Assembly: GCA_021307315.1 (NCBI GenBank)
Contig: JAJSPD010000002.1
Coordinates: 744,001 to 808,000, forward strand
DNA length: 64,000 nt
Reading direction: 5' to 3'
Origin: Bisporella sp. PMI_857
Taxonomy: Eukaryota; Ascomycota; Leotiomycetes; Helotiales; Helotiaceae
Positions 43,842 to 56,200 of the stretch are shown one piece after another (positions within the stretch are counted from its first letter, which is position 1; each line of letters opens with the position of its first letter). The notes below the pieces were generated by a model. It was not told the origin of the DNA and made no database searches. It saw nothing but the letters and a program-made list of their open reading frames with translations. A program made the position numbers and the translations under genes.

Positions 43842-46257
43842 TTATGCGGTCTTGGCGTACTTCTCACGGTAGTACTTGGCAGCGTTGACCATGTTGGTCA
43901 GAGCAGCCTTGGTCTCAGCCCATTGACGGGTCTTCAAGCCACAGTCAGGATCAATCCAGAGTTGTTCTGGCTTGAGGTGGACCAACATCTCGCCGATGCG
44001 GTCCTTGATCTCCTGCTCGGATGGGACACGTGGAGAGTGGATGTCGTAAACACCTGGACCGATGTGGCGGGGATAAGCCTCATCGACGAAGACCTTAAGT
44101 AGCTTGGCATCTGACTTGCTGTTCTCGATAGAGAGCACATCAGCATCAAGAGCAGCGATGGCATGGAAGAAGTCCTGGAACTCAGAGTAGCAGAAGTGGG
44201 AGTGGATCTGGGTAGAGTCCTGTACACCAGAGACGGAGAGACGGAAAGACTCGACAGCCCACTTAAGGTATGCCTCACGCTCCTTGCCGGAGCGAAGTGG
44301 GAGACCCTCACGAAGAGCAGGTTCATCAACCTGGATGACATAAACACCAGCAGCCTCAAGATCGACAACTTCATCGCGGAGAGCGAGAGCAAGTTGCTCG
44401 GCTTGGACAGATTGGTGGACATCATCGCGAGGGAAGGACCATCGCAAGCAAGTGATTGGACCAGTCAACATGCCCTTCATTGGCTTCTTGGAAATGGAGA
44501 CAGCGTATTTGGACTCCTTAACAGTCATTGGTGCTGGTCGGGAGATATCGCCGACGACGATGGGGGGTCGGACACAGCGGGAGCCATAAGATTGGACCCA
44601 ACCGTGGGTAGTGAAAGCGTAACCATCGAGACGCTCACCAAAGTATTGCACCATGTCGTTACGCTCTGGCTCACCGTGAACATAGACATCAAGATCGAGC
44701 TCCTCTTGAATCTTAACAACATCTTGAATCTCCTTCTCAATGAACTTCTCGTACTCCCCAGCAGTGATCTCACCCTTAGTGAACCTATTGCGCTGGATAC
44801 GGATTTCCTTGGTCTGGGGGAAAGAACCGATGGTTGTGGTTGGGAAGAGTGGGAGGTTGAGGGCTTTTTGCTGTTGGGCAATGCGGACTGGGAACTCGGA
44901 TATTCTGTTATAATCGCTGGGCTTGACTTTTGATTGACGCTCCTTCACAGCTGGATCGTTGGTTCGCTTTGAGCTGGCACGGGCTTGGACTGACTTGGCG
45001 TTGGCCTCAAGTTGCTCACGAACAGCAGCTGGGCCATCGGTGACGGCCTTGGCAATGATGGTCACTTCGGTAGCCTTCTCAACGGCGAAGGAGAACCAAT
45101 CAGCAATCTCAGGGTCCAGCTTCTTCTCGCTAGCGAGAGTATGGGGAGTGTGGAGGAGGGAGCTGGAAGTGGCAACAATAACACGGTCTTTGCCGAGCTT
45201 TTGGATCGCAGCCTCAACCTTCTCGATCGCAGCCTTGAAATTGGTCTTCCAGATGTTACGACCATCAACAACACCAGCGGAAAGAATGGTCTTTGGGCCT
45301 AAGGCAGCAGCCACAGTCTCAAATTGCTCTGGATTGCGGACCAAGTCAATGTGGACGGCATAGATATCTTTTGGAAGAGCATCAATGTTGTGAACGATGT
45401 CACCGAAGTATGTGGCAAAGACAAGCTTTGGGATCTTGTCACCCAAAGCAGCAAACTTCTTATAGGTTGGCTCGAAGGCAGCCTTAGCCTTTGATGGAAG
45501 ATCAAAAACAAGTACCGGCTCATCAATTTGAACAGTCTCGGCACCGGCAGCCTTGAGCTTGGTGAGGAGCTCCTCGTAGATAGGAAGAAGCTTCTCAAGG
45601 AGGTCGATTGGGTCGACGGTTTGATCACGGTCGGCCTTTCCGAGGTGAAGGAAAGAGACAGGGCCGACAAGGACTGGGCGAGTGGTGATACCAGCCTCCT
45701 TGGCCTCAAGGAATTCCACAACAGCCTTGGGGTTTGGGTTGAGCTTGAATGCTTGATTGTCTTGGAAGGTTGGCTTGACATAGTGGTAATTCGAGTCGAA
45801 CCATTTAACCATCTCTAAACTGGGAACATCGATTCCATCTTTCTGGTGGCCACGTCCCATAGCAAAGTATTCATCGACTGGATCGAGACCATGCTCAGTG
45901 TATCTTGGTGGGGCAACCTAGTCAGAAAATGTTAGGATCGGAGAGTTGCAGCATTGGCGGGGTTGCTTACTCCGAAATCTTGAATGTGGGTTAAGACTTG
46001 ATCATAAAGGGCGAAGTCATTGCTGGGAATGACATCGACACCGGCATTCTTCTGGATATTCCAGTGCTCTAGACGAAGTCTCTTGGCCTCCTTGAGGAGA
46101 TCTGCTTGGGAGAGCTTACCGCCCCAGTATGCCTCGGTGGCCTTCTTCAGGTCACGGTTGACACCCATACGGGGGAAACCGAGGATAGATCTGTTGAGAG
46201 CATATTAGTCAGCATTGTTTATATGGTTTTAGAGATGTAAACCTACGATTGAACCAT
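43842..46257 (-). CDS. MET6: cobalamin-independent methionine synthase (MetE/Met6)
   Basis: Exons on the complement are 46247-46257 (11 nt, MVQ plus two bases), 45971-46190 and 43842-45917, giving 768 aa; Candida Met6 is 767. The N-terminal barrel starts SSILGFPRMGVNRDLKKATE. The C-terminal barrel starts LPLFPTTTIGSFPQTKEIR. Zinc ligands are intact: His651 and Cys653 in HSHFCYSE, the Glu in LSIENSKSDAK and Cys736 in DPDCGLKTR. It transfers a methyl group from 5-methyltetrahydropteroyl-polyglutamate to homocysteine in the cytosol. Third positions are strongly G/C-biased, as expected for a highly expressed gene. Long antisense open frames over this gene follow from that bias. Confidence 0.97.
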
Positions 46258-48012
46258 TTTTTCAGTTGTTTGCAAGTGCTAAAATGGGCAGGAAGGTGAT
46301 GTTGTTGACGAGCACAATTGCGTGCTAGGCCGTATCAGTCAGCGATAGGTGTCTAATTTGACGGTTAATGAGACCACATACCTGTGTCTTTTGAAGAGTC
46401 GATATGAACAACTTCGTCTCTGTCCACAGAGAAGTTGATAGAAGTGAAGATAGTAGTATTGAGAGGGGAAAAGAGGGAGCGGTGTGAAAGAAGCTGAAGG
46501 AAGGTTTGAAAAATTCGGAGGGGCTTTATGGTGGGGTGAGATTGTCTAACCCTAATTGGGTCTAGAAGCATCGGCTACTGGCTCCCTCTTGGCCGAACTC
46601 ATTCCGATGCAGCACAGTCGTGACTTTCATTGTTAGCTTCTTTGGTATAGCAAAAGGTGCAGCTCACACCACAAGAGGTTGAGAGCTTCGCCTCTACTTT
46701 GTTATTCTATTGAACTCAAACATGTGTGTTCTATGCTACTCCCATGGCTGCCAAAACAATGGAAGAATGCACTACAAGATGATTTGGGCAGAATAAAGGC
46801 GGTCTGCGGTGATCATGTAAATCCGCTGCCCGAATCCCGATAGGTTTCGGGTCTTTCTCACATCACACTTTAGAAGCTTCCCGATCCGCAAATCGATTCC
46901 TCTGAGCATGATACTTAATCCTTGTTTCCCTACACGATGTGCCCGACAGTTTGAGGACTCTGATATGTCTCTTCACTTAATCAAAAGTTCAAAAACTTGA
47001 AAAGAACGCGCAATGAGTGGACCTAGTTGAATTGTTTAAGCCAAGCACACCATTGCAAACATTTGGGACTTGTTAGTAATATGCCTCTTCTGAAGCTGTA
47101 TTTTAAGCTCAAAATCAAACCTTCTGCTTTCGATATTACAGATTATTTAAAGTTCAACCGTGATTATTAACTGTAAATTTTTATACTGCTTTTTTAAGGA
47201 TACCAATGGCCGATCAATGGGACTAGCGATCCAATCTCCTATCGCAAGAAAGAAGAAAGAACCCACGAGTATTCTGGCTCCTTACATGGTTATTTTCTCA
47301 AATTAAAGAGGGAATGAGGCAAAATCCTTAAACATTCCAAGCGTTCGCTCTGGGGTGCTTCTGCTGTCGTGGTTTGCGTCGCTACTTCTGATGAAGCATG
47401 AAAATAATATCACCAGACGGTAAATAGACTACAGGGGTGGTAAATGTGGGAGGGATAGGGGGCAGCCCCGAGTTGATATTCCTACTAAAACCATCAGATC
47501 TCTAGACTGTATATCTATGTCAGTAAGCCTCACAGGATGTTAGACGAGGAGTTGGATGGTCAAACGAGATTGTATAAATTACAATCCTATGATGTTGGAG
47601 ATGATATATGATGGCGACCTAATACAGCCTCCAATTTGTAAGTTTCAAAAGCCTGTGTGTTCTAAATCATTTCCGCAACACGCAATTTAACATGGTCTAC
47701 CACCACCAGAGTGTCATAATAAACTTGGTGTGGGAAGTCATCGGGCAATCAGGTATCTAGGTACTTTTGTCACAAAGCCATCATCAGCGAGTGTCTATTA
47801 GCAAGAGTTCCTGCAGCGTACCCTGTAAATTTGAGGATAGCAACACCGGGCCTCCTTCATCTCTTCGAACACTTCAAGATTAAGCAAGCTGGAAGCACAT
47901 GTAAGCCCCTCAAATTTTTGCCTTTATTTAATTTTATGCCACGCAATACAAAACTCACAGCTCCGAGAACATCCTAAATCTCATTACTATTCATCGCCCT
48001 GCAGCGAGCCAC
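46258..48012. other. gene-poor region, first part
   Basis: The first 300 bp are the MET6 promoter and leader. Beyond about 46600 only short frames occur and no family is recognisable. The stretch is A/T-rich in places (47050-47200). Confidence 0.5.
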
Positions 48013-48332
48013 ATGCCTCTCCCGTTCCTTAACGCTATCATTACCTTAAACGAGAAGCTAGCTGATGAGATTAATGTAGTGAGTAGTCTGCTCATAGATA
48101 TAGATATAACCATCTCGCATTGAGACTAGGCAAGCATAAAGCCGCGTAACTTGTCCTTTCTCATAGGCCGTACTCTCCCTTAAAACGCAGCCTCTAGAAG
48201 TAACGACTCTTTATAGAGACCACCAACACCGATCACGGACCTTACACCTCCTTGCGCTTCGTCATCTCAACACACATGAAGATGCAGCCAAGGAACTAGA
48301 TTACGCTGTCAAGGACCTTGGGTCTCTTTAAG
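48013..48332 (+). pseudogene. probable relic of an amidohydrolase-2 (ACMSD/hydroxybenzoate decarboxylase-like) gene
   Basis: Two fragments are visible. One at 48013-48081 reads like the NEKLADEINV helix before the barrel strand. The other, about 48170-48330, reads RTLHLLALRHLNTHEDAAKE followed by LDYAVKDLG. In intact family members the same segment has the form D-R-F-x-x-F-A-x-L-P-L-x-D-P-E-A-A-A-x-E-L-x-x-A-V-x-x-L-G. A stop codon follows directly, no flanking barrel strands or metal ligands are found, and the usual Pro and Asp are replaced. I infer a broken, diverged copy. ACMSD-like decarboxylases act on hydroxybenzoates, so it could once have belonged to the aromatic cluster 5 kb away. 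The match is by eye only. Confidence 0.35.
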
Positions 48333-51300
48333 GCACTGGATGTGAGTCGCTTACGCAGTAAGGGATCCCTGGTGCTGAGGTATTACGCCCATTCACAGCT
48401 GATCGTTGTGTATAGCCGTTGCCATGTACCTGCATCTCTCAACCCTCCCATACACCAAAAACGAACCTGCAATACGGGGGTCCTCTGACAAGAGCCATGT
48501 CTTGGCCCTTAGGCGTTGGACTAGGAGATAGCATTTAAGTGCCCTCTCAATCTTACATGTCTGGATTGTAGGCATCTTCCACCTCTTTCCTCACCCAACG
48601 CGAAAAATTCATCTAGAAAATATGCTGCGTGTTCCTCATTATGCCAGCTCGTTCATTGCCATCACGAAGGGCTGGTCGCGCTACAATATTCAAAAGAAGA
48701 GCTTTCTAATGAGCGGAAGCCAGTGTAGAGCACACCAAGCGATATCTTTCTCGCCAGGGCTAATGAGACAATTGCTAGGGAGACAAGGAGGAAGGGCATG
48801 ATGCGCTGTTGATCATCCGCTTCTGCTAGATAAGGCTGATATTCGGTTCAAGGATGGGCTTAAGGGTATGGCCGTAAGCACAGTGACGATGCCTGCAATA
48901 GTGTCACAAGGCGGCACAACGTGTATGTCACTATCTTTTTACTGCTTCTTGTTAAATACCAGTCACTGCCAGACGGCTAATATTCTCGCTTCATTCGTAT
49001 TTCGTGGAAATAGCTATGGCTATTGGGACTTTCCCACTGAGCTGTTAAAAAATTAAAATCTACTGACTATGCGTCATCGCTTATTCCAAGTGTGAGATTT
49101 TTCCTTTCCTACTTCTGAGCCCTATGAGCAGTGAAGCGAAGGTGTTCGAGAGAAAGGTGGTGAAAATAATACCTCTTTTGGTTATACTTGCGATTTTCTT
49201 GGCTTTCAATCCTGTTGAGGAGAATATTTATGTATGACATACAATCTCATATATGATTACGCAATGCCACCTGTCCCTCTTGTCCTATAGCTACACACCT
49301 TATTTAAATTGGAATGGAGTTAAATAAGACTCCTGTACCCTCAAGTACGACGATATCTCTAGTCTTGCAATACAATTAGTACGATATATAGTTTAAATCT
49401 GGTCACATGATAAAAACGACTATTCAAGGCCATGCAATGTGTTCTTGAATGAGGCTAAGATTGGGCATGTATATTAATCGACTCAAAGATATACTATTGT
49501 TTAGAAGAGGTGAGAGTATAAAAACTTGCAAACTTCGTTACTGATTTATTGCTCAGGGCACTATCGATTCTGGAGTGTGACCGAACCATCAAAGAAAGAG
49601 TGAACCTATTTAACTATCCCCAAAACACTTAAACTGTTATGTGTATTCACAAAAAGAGATCATATCTTCAACAAAAAAAGCTTCCATATTGTAATGCATA
49701 GTCCTTAGTTCAGGCTCCAACCAAAAACCTCAACAGTCTCAGTATGTTTTATCGAAGGGTAGAGTTGAGCTGAAAATGCTCTATGAAACCACGTCAGTAG
49801 AACGTTGGTATCTTACACAAAGCTATCCTACTCACAAAGCTTTCTCAACACTCTGCCCAACCACTTCTGATCCATTTGCTTGCAGATACACCTCAGATGA
49901 TTCTGTGTACAGTGGCTACTCCTCCCACAAGGTACAACTTGTGCTCTTGGTGGCTTTTGCAATCTTGTCGTCATATCTATCATCGGCTTTGCAGGTTCTT
50001 GGACTCGAGGAGAGCGGAAGGCTGGCATAGTGTTTGGAGAAACGAGGACCCCATGAGTACAAGGGGTTTTGCTGTACGATTCTGGAACCATTATGATTTA
50101 GTGACGGAGTGCCCTTGGACTTGTTCAATGTATAGTATTGATATTGAAAAGGTAGGCCGGCTAAGAGGTTACGATGAGATCTAAAAAGTCGATAGGAAAG
50201 TTGGAGAGTGCAGATTACCTGAACATAGTTGAGAGTCTCTCTCCGAATGAAGGAGATCAAGTCCGTACACGTAGGGGTAGGAGGGCAGAGGGCCACGATC
50301 GACGTTCATCTTTCATCACAGACAGCCATCATAGCTCTCAATGAAGCGGTCAGGCTTCCATCTTCTCAGCCAGAATGGAGAAATGGAACACCAGTTCCAC
50401 TTCCTTCTGTCCTTCCCAATCTTGCAAGAAAGCTGGAGACGTATAGGAGGTATGTTGGCGCCATCAATAGCTGGAATAGCAACTTGCAGGACTGAAAAGT
50501 GTATAGCACGAAGTGATGCCGATCTTGACTCCACATCTGCTCAATACAACCTTCACCGTTGGTTGGATGCTCCAATGTTAGAACATAAATCAAGAATTTT
50601 GAGCAAGATGTTGATTCCATGTTGGAATGGGAAGGCAAAAAGGTCGATCATCAGTATTATATGGGGTTCAAACTCTGGAATTTGCCGTGAAGAGGTAATT
50701 GTGATGAAACCACGATAGATGAATTTCTCGCGAGGCATTGTAGAAAACTGAGATCAGGGGTTAAAGGTTGCCTGTGTATGCACAAAATCAGCTTGATGGC
50801 GGAAGGGCCATAAAGAGGCGGCACGGGCAGCGGGCAAGCTTATTCTGTTGTTCCTGCATGGCTAGATATTCGTCCTTCACACCGATTTTTGGCCTGCATT
50901 CGAAGTAGCGAATGGGGGATCCTGGGTCCATCAACAATGGGGTGGCGGTTTCCATCCAGAGGAATTTGCCGAATAAAAGTCGCTTTCGTAGCATATGGCT
51001 TGAGACATGAATCCTAGAGTAGAAATATGAAAACTCTAAGACAGAAGGAGAGGCTTGATGGCCACTGTAAAAAAAAAAAAAATAAGAACCAGCTAAACAA
51101 TAGCCAGTCTGCAGCCAGCCGGCGCCAAGCAAGCAAGCAGGCACTCAGAACGGAAAGCGTCATACTAGGCTCTTGACATGTCACAATATTACCTCCATTC
51201 GTATTCATTTAAACATGCCCATAGGAGCTGCATGACAAACGTGATCGTCGTCACCAATTCCTCCCCCTTGTGTCATTTCCAGACAATTCATGGCCTTGGT

Positions 51301-53243
51301 AAAAGCTCAACATGGGTCGTTGGGTGTCAACAGGTGCCTGTATCTGGATAAACACCGAGACGCTTTGTGGCGCATAGCCAAGGACGACATAGTAGATCAA
51401 GAATAGCCCATTATGGAGATCTTATGGAAATCGCAGATTTCCTATGTGCAGGGAAAAGCGAAAAGAATCTGGTATTCGCAATGTTTCATTGCAGGAGTTA
51501 CATTGAATGGGTGACACTATGTCCGTTTTTGTGAAGAAGTATACCTGTTTCGGAAATTCGGGAAGATCTTCCCCGCATCTTTGTACCTATTTTCCACCAC
51601 GCCAGGGATATGAAGACGCCTTAAACCTAGACTGAAAGCCTCCCCTGTCTTCTGCACTATATATTGCCGATACACGACATTAATTAAAACCCACACGGGG
51701 AAATCCGATGTTGTATGGTAGTGATGAAAGCTTGGAACTTTGGGAGTAGACTGAAACGCAGCCACCAGGTGATGCGCTTGCATATGCCACATTTGACAGG
51801 TTGCGATATAATCGAAGAGGCTGTCAATCTAATAAGGTCGAGCAGCTGAAACATATACTTGACTAACAAAAACTGCAGTGAATAGGCGCTTCCAGGTATG
51901 CCTAATCGGATATTTTAAAGCACTGTGTACTTTTGGTAGAGCTTCTGAGCCAACCGTTTTACCTCCGTACTGGTTATACACTATGTTTCTAGTCACCAAT
52001 TGGGCTACGGGATTATCCGCCAACCTGCAGTCATAGAGAAAAGCTTGGTATAAAACGCCACGGTGCAGCTGTCTGCAGAGACTAAAGGACAACGTGATTT
52101 TATATGGCAAACGTGACGTGTAACGTATGCAAAATCACTCAGCCTCTCCGTTTTCGGAAGGAGCTTTCCACCAATTAAGAAAATAAAGGCATCGAGCTTG
52201 AAATCGCGGATTAGAATACAAAAAGCCCCACGTTAAGTTAAACAAGCAATGCTATGACATGATGAGGCTCGAATAGACAGAAGCCAGTGCAAGGACATAA
52301 ATCATCTGGGTACAAGATCTGACAGGTTGTGAAATCGAACTACAAGTACTGCTCGCAAGCTTATGACGTTGTTATGTAACATCAGCTGAAAAAGGTTGAG
52401 AATGAAGATCTCATGTACCTTATCGGCTACTGAATCAACGTGCAAATAACATGCAAGAACGTGTATGTCTCATCAAGAAAAATTCTGCATCAAGCTTGCA
52501 AACTTCTGGAAGAATGACCAGGGGGTTATCTACCGATTTTAGACGGATATTGCTGTTCTGGAAGCTTTCTTTGTAACAGTGGCATTGGCTTTGTTACGAA
52601 ATGAGTCCCCTGGACTGCTCACCAGTTCGAACTTTCATAGATTCGAGTCAAGGCTTATTTATCCATCGGAAAATTTGGTCCTATCGTACTTTTGTCCTTC
52701 ATCTGCATGATTTTCATACGTTTCCCTTCCTATATCAGATGTAGATCGACATCAAAATGGAACGACTTAAACCCGTGGTGTCAAAGGAGATTCAGATAGT
52801 ATCAATGCATATGAAAGTGGAACAAACATTGGCCAATAAGGGTTCGAGGTTCTTTGTCCCTAGGATCTGTTAGAGAGTGATGCCTAACATGGACGTGTTT
52901 GAAGTATGCCCGAGGCACAATACGGGTATATTTTAGCCCCCTTAGGTATCAACTCAAAGTGGAAGGCGAGGCTGCACAATTGCTGCGAACACATTAATAT
53001 GCGTGGAGCCTCAGCTAAGTAAGGTTCTAGCACGTTGAAGGATTTGAGCTTAGAGGGAAACTTTGTTATTCGAAAGAAATATATCCAGAAAACTCATAAC
53101 TATGCTATGTTCGTATGTAAGGTATTGCTGGACGGTCTAAAGACTTGTCTTATCACTATATACTCGTAAAATTGAGGAAATTGGCTCCTTCTGCTATCTT
53201 CTAACTGCCGTAGTAATACCATAAAATCCTGATCTTAGAATTG
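48333..53243. other. gene-poor region, second part
   Basis: Nearly 5 kb without a gene I can support. Plus-strand frames at 49776-50718 overlap in several frames and look like chance. On the minus strand, two adjacent frames (51829-52110 and 51517-51792) are the most protein-like but match no family known to me. A poly-A run lies at about 51069-51082. No tRNA, rRNA or intact transposase is seen. Confidence 0.45.
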
Positions 53244-56200
53244 TTAGTCCGCTAAGGTGACATTGTCATCGAAGTCATCATTATTTTGGTGCGAACTGTA
53301 GTAAAGCCTGTAGAATGCGCTGGTAGGCTGGACTAATAATTCGTGAGGCGAATCAAATTCGCGAATCTGCCCTTCGTCCAGGAGTGCAATCTTGTCGTAG
53401 TCTAGGATTGAGTCGAGTTTGTGTGCTATATAAATGATTGTATGCTTTGAAAACTTTTCGCGGATGATATGTTGCATAAGTTCTTCCGTTCGTGAATCTA
53501 CGCTACTGGTAGCCTCATCCATGATCAAGATGGAACTATCACGTAGCATGGCCCGCGAGAGGCAGAAAAGTTGTCGCTGGCCATGAGAAAGATGAAGATT
53601 CTCAATATCTGTATCCAGGCCCCCTCTTTCTCTCACATTATCCCATAGTTGAACGGCTTTAAGGGAATCAATTATGGCAGAGTCAGACATGCGCATAAAT
53701 GGATCTGCATTGAGCCGCACGGTCCCATTGAGAATAAAAGAATCCTGGGGAACACCGATTAGACGAGACCGGATCTCATCTCGCGGTAGTGTGGCAATAT
53801 CTAGGCCATCGATGAAAATTGAACCACTCTCTATATCGAGCATCCGGAAAATAGTCATAACCAGAGAGCTTTTCCCACTTCCAGTTCGACCACAGAGGCC
53901 GATCTTTTGCCCTGCCTCGATCTTGAGGTTTACTGACTTCAGCACTGGTTCATTTGATTTGTATGATGCTGATACGGATTTGAATTCTATCGCACCGAAG
54001 GTTGGCCATGCTGCTGGAATATCGCTTGTTTCCGTCGAGAGGTTCTCCGATATAGACTCTGCGGTGAAGTCTTTTATGCGCGCTACGCTTCCAATATGTG
54101 TCTCCAAATTGGTCCAGAAAGTGAGCAACAGCTTAATGCTCTGACTGAACATGATAACGTTCAGAAGTGCGACGCCAACAAACCCAGGGTCAATCTTGCC
54201 TCGCAGTTTTACTACAAGAATGACTAACATCACCGCACATGCTGCCACTATCAAATCCAATACAAGGGTTAACCACCGCTGCACAGCAAATAAGAGGTAG
54301 AAAGGTTTTTGGCTTTCATTGAGAAGGTGTTGGCTCTTCTTTTCGAGGGCCTTTTCCCATCCAAATGCGCGAACAGTAGCAAGCCCGCTGAGAAGCTCCA
54401 TAAATTGGGAATATAGAGGCGACTTGGACTCAAGATCAAGAAGCCGTAACTGTCTCGATGTGCGCAAATAACATTTTTGGATAAAGTAAAGCGCGACTAG
54501 AACGACTGGGAATGCAACTGCAGCATAGATGGAAGCTACACCAATCAAAATCATCTGTGCGATGACTAGAAGAAATGTTGCAAATGTATTAAGAGCAGCG
54601 ATCGGAAGCTCCATGTCGATTAGCATCAGATCTTGACTAAAGCGATTGACTGTTACTCCAGTGTCTGTGACGGAGAAGAAGGACATTGGCGCGTTGAGGA
54701 CAGTCCTTAGTAGAGCCCAGTGGAAATTTTCTCCAGATTTTGGCACCATATTGATGATGAGCTCCCAGCAACTGCATATGAGACAGAGGAGAGCGCCAAT
54801 CCCCAGTACTGCGTAAATTCCCAAGTAGTAACCAAGATTGCCATTTGGATCCAATACATTGTCTGCAGCCCACCATTTAACCCAAATCGATGGAAAAGAG
54901 ACACAGAAGATAAAGCCGGCGATTGCAACAACAAAGATCAAAGTTGGAATCCATCCGACATTCCTGACGTAGTAAAGGTAGACTGCAGAATCTCCGCTGC
55001 CCCTGCTAGAAGAATCTTTGACATCATCTGGGCTTGCAAGAGATTTAGTTTGACTATTCTTATGCTTTTCAACATTTGAGGCTTGGTATGTGGACTGATA
55101 GTCCCAGTTCGGCGGTGGCAGGTTGAAGGATGATACATAACCTCCTGCTGCATTGAGCTGTAGAAAAGTCCCTGCTTCAGATACTTTCCCATTCTGTAGC
55201 GCAACTATGTAGTCTGCAAATGGCAGTCGTTGGACCGAGGATGTCGTGATAACGACCGTGGTTTGGTATTTTCGTAACAAACCATTCACGCCAAGAATAT
55301 TGTGAAAAACGCGATGTTCAGTGTCGGCATCTAAGCCGCTAAATACATCATCGAGTATGACAAGGCTCTTTCGTGCGTAGACAGCTCTTGCAAGGGCCTA
55401 GGGGCTTAGTTAGAAACTATGGGGTAAGAAATTTGTTTCAGGATGATCAAAACCTACAATGCGTTGGCTCTGTCCTCCTGACAGAGATATTCCTTTACTT
55501 CCAATTGGTGTTTGGTCACCGAGAGATAACTGGCACAGATCTTCTTCAAGAGCGCATGCATGAAGCACGGTCTCGTACCATATTGGGTCCATGTTATCGA
55601 CACCTACGATGCTCTCTCGTATAGTGCCGTTCATATGCCATGGACTCTGGTCCTACATGATTTCCGTGGGTTAGTTACCTTTTTCAGGTGGTAAACGGTG
55701 GAAATCTTCCAAAACAGTGAATCTAGCTCGAAGAGATGACATACACAGAAACCAGCTTCGTAAGAACAAACTTCAATGGATCCTCCCATAATGGGGACTT
55801 CCCCTAAAACAGCCCTGAGTAGTGTAGATTTGCCACTGCGAGATACATTAGTACAACGGATTTAGTTGATAGGTTTTCCTCTTACCATCCAACCGGACCG
55901 ACAATCATGCTGACTTTCTCCTTTGGGATTGTCATGTTGATCGAATCGAGTAGTGGCCCTTTCCCAGATTCCCAGCCAAAGCTTGCATTTTGTAAGACAA
56001 TAGCGTCCGAGAGTGGGATATCTTCGACCGGTGTTAACGCGCTATCGGAGAAAGAGAGTTTCTTCTTGTCCGAGTTCAAATCAACTTGCAAGAGTCGATC
56101 TAAACTTTGGGGAACTGTTCTACTGTCTTGCCGGTCTTCAATGTTCAGGAAATCTTGGATTCGCTGGAACGAGCCAACCGCGCCCGCGAATGTTAGAAGG

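Noticed and set aside
44163..44933. 256-codon plus-strand open frame
   Set aside because: It is antisense to MET6, caused by strong third-position G/C bias in that gene.
49776..50718. Cluster of plus-strand frames as a gene
   Set aside because: The frames overlap each other and reverse-strand frames, have no family motifs and no convincing splice chain.
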